This document shows positions 51,991-58,258 of a DNA stretch of 58,258 nt, piece after piece. This DNA comes from Methanobacterium sp. (lineage in GTDB: Archaea; Methanobacteriota; Methanobacteria; Methanobacteriales; Methanobacteriaceae), in the NCBI GenBank assembly GCA_039666455.1, contig JAVSLW010000028.1, forward strand, positions 1-58,258, read 5' to 3'. Below the pieces are notes generated by a model. It searched no databases. It had not been told where the DNA came from and saw only the letters and a program-made list of their open reading frames with translations. Every line of letters starts with the position of its first letter. The first letter of the stretch is position 1. The translations under genes and the position numbers were made by a program.

Positions 51991-52410
51991 TTTGTTCCAG
52001 CTTTCACACAGGAGATTCTTTTTGTTCCACTTTTCACAAAAATTAAATTCTTAAGTGCAAATTTTCACAACCAGAAAATCTTAATGTGTCCTTTTTCACA
52101 ATTCATTTTTATCTCTATCCTATCATAAAATGAAGGATAAAAAAGAAATTATTTAGCCTATTTTAAGTAAATATGGCCATATTTTATCCAATATTTTAAA
52201 TTAATTTAAATGCATTTAATTTAAGAATTTTAATTATTTATCCTCATTTTGAAAAGCCTTTAAAGCTCATTAAATCGAAATTTGTATCCCATAATCAGTG
52301 CTGCCATCACAGAAACATTTATATGGTATTTTCACATATTATACACTAAATCATATATATAATCGTGAATTTTATCACAGCAAATTACCTATTTTTAATA
52401 GTTTTTCACA
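51991..52410. promoter_or_regulatory. Repeated TTTTCACA boxes in the adhesin leader
   Basis: CTTTCACA at 52001-52008, TTTTCACA at 52031-52038, 52062-52069 and 52093-52100 (30-31 bp spacing), then 52329-52336, 52372-52379 (TTATCACA) and 52403-52410. The first two are part of an 18-bp repeat TTTGTTCCAnCTTTCACA-like. The 735-bp stretch 51761-52496 contains no gene, so it is a large regulatory leader for the adhesin. Confidence 0.65.
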
Positions 52411-52496
52411 TTACCTCGATTATATGCATAAATAAAGATTTTAGTAATAATTAAGAATTATTCTTAAAAAAATTAGGTCTATGAGGTGAAAAAAGA

Positions 52497-55400
52497 ATGC
52501 AAAGAAGTATGCTTATGATTTTAATATCATTTATCTTTGCAATTGTATTATGTGGAGCTTCAGCGGCTGCTGTTAATGATACTGCAAATGAAACGCAGGA
52601 TTCAATCGGCTGCACTGCAGATCCTATAATAAACGGGACAGTCACGATAAATGAATATGGTCACATAAGACCTTTACAGGGTGCCACAGTCACTGTTAAC
52701 ACAACAGCGTCCAGCAGCAGAATACTGGGCACTGCCACAACCGATGAAAATGGATATTATTCAATAGGTTTTTACAGTACAGATACCACTTTCCGGGTGA
52801 CATCCAGTTACATTGGATGTGACAACATAACCCGGACAGTAAACGTTAGCCCCGGATCTGATTACCCCACGGATCCTAACTACTACGGCACTGCAAACAT
52901 CGAAATGACCCCTAAAACCGCTACATTAACCGGAACTGGAAACGGTAGGAACGTGTACATTCAGGGACAGAATAAAACAGGTTTTGCAGGAGTGATAAAT
53001 GTTAGAGTTGATGGTAATACTTATCAGGCCTACTGTATTGATCTTTTCACTCCGATTAACATAGGGGATGTTTTACTGGTTAACGGGCCGTTACCAGGAA
53101 CAGCAGGAGATCTACCAGGTGGAGTGGATTGGGGAAAGGTAACATACATTATAAATAATTACAACCCTTCCAGCAGCAATAATGAAGCCGCAGCTATACA
53201 GTGCGCAATCTGGTACTTCACATCACTACATTATGGACCTTACGGCGGACCTAATCCTATACCTGGATACTACCAGTTCATGACAGCCCCTAACGATGGA
53301 AGGAGAGACGGGCCCTCTGGTTCAACAGTTGTTCGAGACAGGGCATGGGAAATTATAAATGCTGCAATTTCCATGCAGTACCCTTACAGCATCACTTTAA
53401 CCCCTGAAACTGTAAAAATACCAAACGGTGGGCAGGTTAACTTAACAGCTACTGTCCAGGACCAGAATGGTAATCCTTTACAGGGAATTACAGTTCAATT
53501 CCGAAAAGATAAAGGAACACTAAGTCAGAATTCAGGAATAACCGATGCAAACGGTCAGGTTTCAGTTAGGTTATCTAACATTCCAAATGGCAGTACTGCA
53601 GTGGTCACCGCCTATGTAACTGGAAATTACGGTAACCTTTTATACGACGACCAGTATTCCACCCCAAGAAAACAGAACCTTGCAGCAAGGAACCTCCTAC
53701 CATTAATACTTTCAAGCATCTCCATAATCAATACTGATGCAACAGCTAACGTGGAATTAACACAAACAGCAAACTCGCCGGTAAATGTTGGAGATATTAT
53801 AAATTATATCGTCACTGCCACAAACCATGGGCCGAGCACAGCTACAGGTATAATGATAGAAGACATCATCCCTGCAGGTTTAAGTAATGTAACTGTAACA
53901 CCTTCATTGGGAACGTATTATAACGGTGTTTGGGTTATTCCAAGTCTTGCAAACAGTGCAGCAGCCACTTTAACTATAAGCGGAGCTGCTACATCTGCAA
54001 TAGCCGGAACAGACATAACTAACACTGCAACAAGGATAGCACAGGACCAGTACAACAGTTTAAGCAACACCACTTCAGCCACAGCACATGTTAAAAAAGC
54101 TGATGTTGCAATAACTCAAACCGTTAATGGAGCAAGCAGTGCTACTGTTAATGTTGGTGACACTGTAACTTATCTTGTAACTGCAAATAATAATGGGCCA
54201 GACGCAGCTAATGGATTAAAAATTACAGATTTAATGCCTGAGGGTTTATCAAATGTTGTTTATTCAGCCAGCGCTGGATTATATGACTTAAGTAGTGGAT
54301 TGTGGAATATTGGAACTTTAATAAATGGAGCCAGCGCAACTTTAAACATTACTGGAACTGTTACTTCAGCATGGGCCGGATTAAATATCACTAATTATAC
54401 AAACAGGACTGCACAAACTGAATATAACTCACTACCTGCCGTTGCTGCAGCCGATGTCTACACTAAAAAAGCAGATTTAGTAATTACAAACACTGTAAAT
54501 AGCAGCAACTTAAATGTAGGTCAAACTGGAACTTTCACAGTTACAGTAACCAATAATGGGCCCAATGCTGCTACAAACATTAAAATTAATGACCTGCTTC
54601 CATGTGGATTCACAGCAGGAACACCAACAGCTGGAAGCTACAACGGAAGTGTTTGGGCAATTGATAGCCTTGCAAGTGGAAGTTCAGCTACAATAACCTT
54701 CACAGCTACATTAACACCTGCAATGGCTGGAATGAACATAACAAATAACGGAAATGCAACATGGGATGAATATCCCCAAGCTGTGAATATTTCTGATGCC
54801 ACAATTCATGTAAAAGAAGCAAATGTAGTAATTACCAATACTGCAAATTCAAGCAGTTTAAATGTTGGTGATACAGCAGTATTTACAGTAACTGTGACCA
54901 ACAATGGTGAAGATCCAGCAACAAATATCAGAATCAACGCACCGCTACCAGCAGGTTTCACTGTAGACACTCACGGAGTTGGTAGTTACAATGGAGGCAT
55001 CTGGACTATTGATAGTCTTGCAAAAGGTTCCACAGCAACTTTAACCTTTACTGGAGTGCTGCAGAATTCAACTGCAGGAACAAATATAATAAATCATGTG
55101 ACTGAGACACATGATGAGTATCCGTTTACAGTGAATGTTTCTGATGCTTCAATTTATGTGAAAAAAGCGGATGTTGCTTTAAGCCAGGTTGGAAATTATT
55201 CAGGAAATAAGGTAACTTTTGTGGTTACTGCTACAAATAATGGACCTGATACAGCTACAAACATAAATATAAGAAATTTGATCCCAACAGGACTAACTGG
55301 TTGGATTGTAACTCCTTCAGTTGGAACATATGATTCTGTTACTGGAATCTGGAACATAGGAAGTCTTTTAAATGGAACATTTGCGACTTTGAATATTACA

Positions 55401-56318
55401 GGAAATGCAACACCTCAAAGTACTATTAATAACACTGCAACTAAACTAAATCAGACTGAATATGACCCAAATAATCCAGATAGTACTATTATGGGTGTTT
55501 ATGTTCCTGCGGTAGATATTAGGGTTAGGAATACACCATGGCAATATTATTACACTACAAATACCTATGAAGACACATATTATATTTCTAACACTCCAGT
55601 AATGGTTGTTAGTATTAGAAATAACGGTCCGGACGATGCCACAAATGTTATAATCGAATTTAGTTTGGGTAGTTCATTTGTATTTGTAGATTTTAATACC
55701 CGAGGTTTGGGAACAGCCCAATATAACAGTAACAACAACACAGTAACATGGTTTGCAGGTTTTTTACCTAACGGAACCTCAGCATCAATGATAGTAAGCT
55801 TCAATGTGATTTCATCAGGTAATAAAACAATAAATCAAACAACAACTGCTAGATTAGCATATGTAGATCAAATTGACACTAATAGTGGAAATAATGTTTC
55901 AAATTATGCATTCAATATTCCGAAAGGCGTCGACATTCAGCTTAACCAAAATTACGAAACATTTACCCAAAATAGTAAAAACTATGTAATTTACACTATA
56001 ACACTTCAAAATAACGGACCAGACAATGCTACAGGACTCAATATAACTGATAAGTTACCTACAGGATTAAAATACGAAAATTGTACACTTTCAGTTGATG
56101 GAGGAAACACTTGGACAACAACAAGCACATATAACTCCACTTCAGGAGTTTGGAGTATAGGAAACTTTAATTATGGAGAACCAGCAAAAATACTAAAAAT
56201 TACAGCAGAAATAACAGCAACATCAGGAACAATCAGGAATTACGCCTCAATAACCAGTATATCTGAATTTGACTACAAAAACTACAACAACGCACAAACT
56301 ACATACATAATTACTTAA
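52497..56318 (+). CDS. Giant secreted adhesin with thioester domain and DUF11 repeats
   Basis: 1273 residues. Signal peptide (about 1-25), a carboxypeptidase-regulatory-like domain (30-130) and a thioester adhesin domain with YCID (Cys180) and IQCAIW (Gln235), the pair expected to form a Cys-Gln thioester. A Big/invasin domain (about 300-385) and seven DUF11/TIGR01451 repeats (pattern NNGPDxATN) follow to the end. No C-terminal membrane anchor is visible. The thioester would let it bind host or partner-cell amines covalently (established for bacterial TED adhesins, inferred here). Confidence 0.88.
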   Translation: MQRSMLMILISFIFAIVLCGASAAAVNDTANETQDSIGCTADPIINGTVTINEYGHIRPLQGATVTVNTTASSSRILGTATTDENGYYSIGFYSTDTTFRVTSSYIGCDNITRTVNVSPGSDYPTDPNYYGTANIEMTPKTATLTGTGNGRNVYIQGQNKTGFAGVINVRVDGNTYQAYCIDLFTPINIGDVLLVNGPLPGTAGDLPGGVDWGKVTYIINNYNPSSSNNEAAAIQCAIWYFTSLHYGPYGGPNPIPGYYQFMTAPNDGRRDGPSGSTVVRDRAWEIINAAISMQYPYSITLTPETVKIPNGGQVNLTATVQDQNGNPLQGITVQFRKDKGTLSQNSGITDANGQVSVRLSNIPNGSTAVVTAYVTGNYGNLLYDDQYSTPRKQNLAARNLLPLILSSISIINTDATANVELTQTANSPVNVGDIINYIVTATNHGPSTATGIMIEDIIPAGLSNVTVTPSLGTYYNGVWVIPSLANSAAATLTISGAATSAIAGTDITNTATRIAQDQYNSLSNTTSATAHVKKADVAITQTVNGASSATVNVGDTVTYLVTANNNGPDAANGLKITDLMPEGLSNVVYSASAGLYDLSSGLWNIGTLINGASATLNITGTVTSAWAGLNITNYTNRTAQTEYNSLPAVAAADVYTKKADLVITNTVNSSNLNVGQTGTFTVTVTNNGPNAATNIKINDLLPCGFTAGTPTAGSYNGSVWAIDSLASGSSATITFTATLTPAMAGMNITNNGNATWDEYPQAVNISDATIHVKEANVVITNTANSSSLNVGDTAVFTVTVTNNGEDPATNIRINAPLPAGFTVDTHGVGSYNGGIWTIDSLAKGSTATLTFTGVLQNSTAGTNIINHVTETHDEYPFTVNVSDASIYVKKADVALSQVGNYSGNKVTFVVTATNNGPDTATNINIRNLIPTGLTGWIVTPSVGTYDSVTGIWNIGSLLNGTFATLNITGNATPQSTINNTATKLNQTEYDPNNPDSTIMGVYVPAVDIRVRNTPWQYYYTTNTYEDTYYISNTPVMVVSIRNNGPDDATNVIIEFSLGSSFVFVDFNTRGLGTAQYNSNNNTVTWFAGFLPNGTSASMIVSFNVISSGNKTINQTTTARLAYVDQIDTNSGNNVSNYAFNIPKGVDIQLNQNYETFTQNSKNYVIYTITLQNNGPDNATGLNITDKLPTGLKYENCTLSVDGGNTWTTTSTYNSTSGVWSIGNFNYGEPAKILKITAEITATSGTIRNYASITSISEFDYKNYNNAQTTYIIT

Positions 56319-56345
56319 ATTCTTTTTTTAAGACTTTATTTATTA

Positions 56346-56483
56346 GGGACTGTAAAGTTAACGGGTGTTGGAATGTTTATAATATTTCATATTTGTTAAT
56401 TATTGTTCTTTCAGTAAACAAAGATATATTAAATCAAAAATATTTCAATAAATCTGCTCAACTCCCAATAAATTTACAACCCT
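56346..56483 (+). mobile_element. MITE, copy 1
   Basis: 138 bp, non-coding. Ends GGGACTGTAAAGTTAACGGG and CCCAATAAATTTACAACCCT, related to the terminal repeats of the adjacent IS. The flanks ATTTATTA (56338-56345) and ATTTTTTA (56484-56491) are a 7/8 target duplication. It would be mobilised by the IS transposase. About 85% similar to copy 2 at 24882. Confidence 0.85.
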
Positions 56484-57068
56484 ATTTTTTAGAGGTTGTA
56501 AAGTTAATGGGTGCTGCGACAAATTTGGAAATTCTATGAATCATAGATTTTTCTTGTCTCATAAATCTTAAATTTTGATTTAAAGCCGTTAAAGATAAAT
56601 ATAAGGTGAGAGTAGATATATTGATATGACAAACAATATAATACCTACTCTCAGTTCATGTATTGATTCCATACAACTTAATCTTTTCGATTTTGGTGTG
56701 GGAAAACCAAAATTTGAACAAGTCTTAACCAACAGATTTCAAAGTATAGATGCGCCTCGGAATGTGAATCAGGCCTTGAATTTGCTTGCTGATAATCATT
56801 TTGAGTATGTTAAGTCAGCATGCCCAAATTGTGAGTCAAGAAATGTGACTAAGCAGGGATGGCAGGAAATAAACCCGATTTTAGGTGAATTCGGCCCTCA
56901 AAGGATTTATATGCAAAAATACAAGTGCAAAAGTTGTAGTAAAAAGTTCGTAACGCAATTGGATTCGGTTATAAAACCCCATCACAGGTATGCAAACGTT
57001 TTTGCAGATAAATTAAATGCATTCATTAAAACGGGATATCGTTCACTGTGTAAAGCTGCAGCGGACTT

Positions 57069-57122
57069 TCAAAAATCTTCGATTTTTGATTGCCCGAAAA
57101 TTCAAGATTTTCGACGGCTTTC
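57069..57122. repeat. Short-hairpin array G, 52-bp insertion in transposase
   Basis: TCAAAAATC-ttc-GATTTTTGA (57069-57089) and CGAAAAT-tcaag-ATTTTCG (57095-57113), linkers TTGCCC and ACGGCTTT (57114-57121). CTTTC is present on both sides of the 52-bp insert, a possible 5-bp target duplication. Removing it gives the peptide AADFQTFFSIQP. Confidence 0.88.
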
Positions 57123-57468
57123 AGACGTTCTTCAGTATCCAACCATCCCATACCTCCATCAGAAACTGGCAGACTTGCGAGCTGGAAAATCGGATTGAGA
57201 ACATAGATGTTGATTATTCCGGATATTACACCTATGATAAGCAGTGGATTAAACTTAACGGGCTATGGCATTACCGTTTAACTTTATACGATTACATATT
57301 AAATATTCCAGTAGCCGAAGAAATAGCACTCGATAAAGAATACGACACCATAAAAGAGTTCATAGTAACATCTACTGAGTATAAACGATTTTATTCATTA
57401 ACCACTGATGGATTACAGGAATATAAAAGTATAACAGATAAATTGAGAGTTATTCATCAACAATGCAT

Positions 57469-57512
57469 CTCTCACAACTATCGTTGTGAGTTTGCAAATC
57501 AATGATTTGCAA
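57469..57512. repeat. Short-hairpin array H, 44-bp insertion in transposase
   Basis: CTCACAAC-tatc-GTTGTGAG (57471-57490) and TTGCAAATC-aat-GATTTGCAA (57492-57512). Removing 57469-57512 restores HQQCIFHLLKNMKYE. Arms differ from other arrays but the layout is the same: two perfect hairpins with 3-4-base loops back to back. Confidence 0.85.
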
Positions 57513-57956
57513 TTTTCACCTGTTAAAAAATATGAAATACGAAATATATCCCATATTAAGGTCTAAAACTGTGTCTGATGAGGATAAAATGAGATTAAGA
57601 TTTTATTTCAGGGAAATAAAGCACGTATTCGACACCAATGTGGAGGAAATATCAACGCAAAGACTTGAAAGACTTCTAGACAAATTCGAAGAAATTCCCA
57701 GAGTATTACAGAATTTCGTTAAAGATAGAATAGTTCCTGATTTCCAGAGACTCACACAATACACTCGAAACCCAAACGTGCCACGAACAACCAGTTGCAA
57801 TGAAAACTACTACAGACAAACATTACCAGATGAATTAAAAAGAAAATACAGAACACCAAACGGAACAATCAATTATTTGCTAAAACAAATGGAAAACTGG
57901 ACAGAAAAACACATAAAAAATACCAACTCCCAATAACTTTACAGACCCATTTTTTA

Positions 57957-57973
57957 AATATATTTATAAATAA
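57957..57973 (+). promoter_or_regulatory. TATA-type promoter of the lasso precursor gene
   Basis: AATATATTTATAAATAAA lies about 35-45 bp before the precursor ATG, directly after the IS target duplication. The ribosome-binding site AAAGGTGA is at 57993-58000. Confidence 0.5.
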
Positions 57974-58004
57974 AAAGGAATTAACTGATATTAAAGGTGA
58001 AAAT

Positions 58005-58115
58005 ATGGAAAAGAAAAAATATGAAAAACCAGAACTAAGCTTATATGGCAATATAGAAGAAATAACAAAAGGACCTGGTGGAACACAACCAGAAGGTTCA
58101 GGATTTCAATCATAG
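58005..58115 (+). CDS. Lasso-peptide precursor
   Basis: 36 residues. Leader residues 1-22 carry Y6-x-x-P9-x-L11-x3-G15-x5-T21-x22, an exact match to the canonical lasso leader rule YxxPxLxxxGxxxxxTx. The Thr is at the penultimate leader position before cleavage. The core GPGGTQPEGSGFQS starts with Gly and has Glu at position 8, which allows a Gly1-Glu8 macrolactam ring and a six-residue tail with Phe12 as a possible plug. AAAGGTGA lies five bases before the ATG. The maturation genes would be beyond the window end. Confidence 0.87.
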   Translation: MEKKKYEKPELSLYGNIEEITKGPGGTQPEGSGFQS

Positions 58116-58192
58116 ATCTTTCATAAATAATAAATTAATTTTATAGTATAAGACGTAATATTTTTAACTAATGAAGATCATAATTATTATTC

Positions 58193-58258
58193 ATGAGTAG
58201 AACCCCTTCTTTAAAAGTTAAAAAATGGATTACCCGTGAAGAATTGAAAAAACTGATA
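58193..58258 (+). CDS. Start of a gene following the lasso precursor (cut by window edge)
   Basis: ATG 58193 is open for 22 codons to the edge: MSRTPSLKVKKWITREELKK and two more residues. The basic start with W-x-x-x-E/R pattern resembles the beginning of lasso B2 leader peptidases (transglutaminase-like), but too little is visible to assign. 77 bp after the precursor, same strand. It may be the first maturation gene. Confidence 0.4.
   Translation, partial: MSRTPSLKVKKWITREELKKLI

Larger units (their letters stand above)
56626..57936 (+). pseudogene. DDE transposase disrupted by two hairpin insertions
   Basis: An N-terminal zinc ribbon (CPNC...CKSC), then a DDE-like core (YDKQWIKLNGLWHYRLTLYD). 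Three frames: 56626-57198, 57017-57505 and 57502-57936. Removing 52 bp at 57071-57122 and 44 bp at 57469-57512 restores one continuous protein of about 405 residues. Both inserts are hairpin pairs. As written the gene cannot make the full protein. Confidence 0.87.
56492..57948 (+). mobile_element. ISM1-like insertion sequence
   Basis: 1457 bp. The left terminal repeat is GAGGTTGTAAAGTTAATGGG and the right is CCCAATAACTTTACAGACCC. The 8-bp target duplication ATTTTTTA is perfect (56484-56491 and 57949-57956). ISM1-type elements of Methanobrevibacter (ISNCY) are known to make AT-rich 8-bp duplications, so I infer relation to that group. The left duplication also borders the MITE, so it inserted directly next to it. 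Confidence 0.88.

Noticed and set aside
56626..57936. Programmed frameshifting of the transposase
   Set aside because: The frame changes coincide exactly with 52-bp and 44-bp hairpin insertions; no slippery heptamer is needed to explain them.
58171..58200. Nine-codon leader peptide (MKIIIIIHE) before the last gene
   Set aside because: No ribosome-binding site and the composition is explained by AT-richness.
1..58258. tRNA, rRNA or riboswitch genes
   Set aside because: No cloverleaf with a GGTTC-type T-loop or conserved rRNA segment was recognised by eye; a tRNAscan/Rfam run would be decisive.

Overview
The window looks like a chromosomal segment of a methanogenic archaeon of the Methanobacteriales, probably a Methanobacterium-like species. 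Reasons: archaeal information-processing genes (MCM helicase, aIF2-beta, NMD3, archaeal TyrRS), large secreted beta-helix and DUF11-type surface proteins, AT-rich sequence with TATA-box promoters, and many small toxin-antitoxin (TA) and HEPN/MNT modules. This is inferred from protein families only.

Layout. 1-2.0 kb: truncated secreted beta-helix protein. 2.1-9.4 kb: housekeeping gene string on the minus strand (mcm with a 737-residue intein, aIF2-beta, NMD3, tyrS, small protein). 9.5-14 kb: ordinary genes (RlmE methyltransferase, phosphoesterase, ornithine cyclodeaminase/alanine dehydrogenase family, small proteins). 14-26.9 kb: accessory island with HicB, HTH/toxin pair, TumE-like, UPF0175/PIN, VapBC, MazF, RelBE and HEPN/MNT modules, a SatD-like operon, four copies of an OB-fold membrane gene, two membrane hydrolases, IS remnants and a MITE. 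Several genes are chimeric or broken. 26.9-32.5 kb: complete pseudaminic acid pathway (pseB, pseC, pseF, fused pseG-pseH, pseI). 32.6-44.3 kb: flippase, glycosyltransferases, a large membrane protein and a nucleotidyltransferase-family protein. 44.5-49.5 kb: second accessory island (DUF4258/DUF2283-like pair, VapBC remnant, HEPN/MNT pair, an unknown three-gene operon, relics of duplicated genes). 50-51.8 kb: ABC exporter. 52.5-56.3 kb: large thioester/DUF11 adhesin behind a 735-bp leader with repeated TTTTCACA boxes. 56.3-58.0 kb: MITE abutting an ISM1-like IS with a perfect 8-bp target duplication. 58.0-58.26 kb: a lasso-peptide precursor gene and the start of a further gene cut by the window edge.

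Two items stand out. First, the 36-residue peptide at 58005-58115 fits the canonical lasso leader pattern YxxPxLxxxGxxxxxTx exactly, and its core starts with Gly and has Glu at position 8; the maturation genes would lie just outside the window. Second, a family of short-hairpin arrays recurs at least eight times: stems of 6-12 bp, mostly 3-nt loops, joined by linkers such as ACGGCTTT and TGCCC. They sit inside coding genes: twice in frame in the MCM intein, three times in transposase copies, once in a small DUF2683-like gene, and in the aIF2-beta leader. In the IS copy at 56.6-57.9 kb two arrays can be read as precise 52-bp and 44-bp insertions.

All four PIN-type (VapC-like) toxins in the window are broken, whereas RelE, MazF, TumE-like and HEPN toxins are intact. 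No tRNA, rRNA or CRISPR array was seen.
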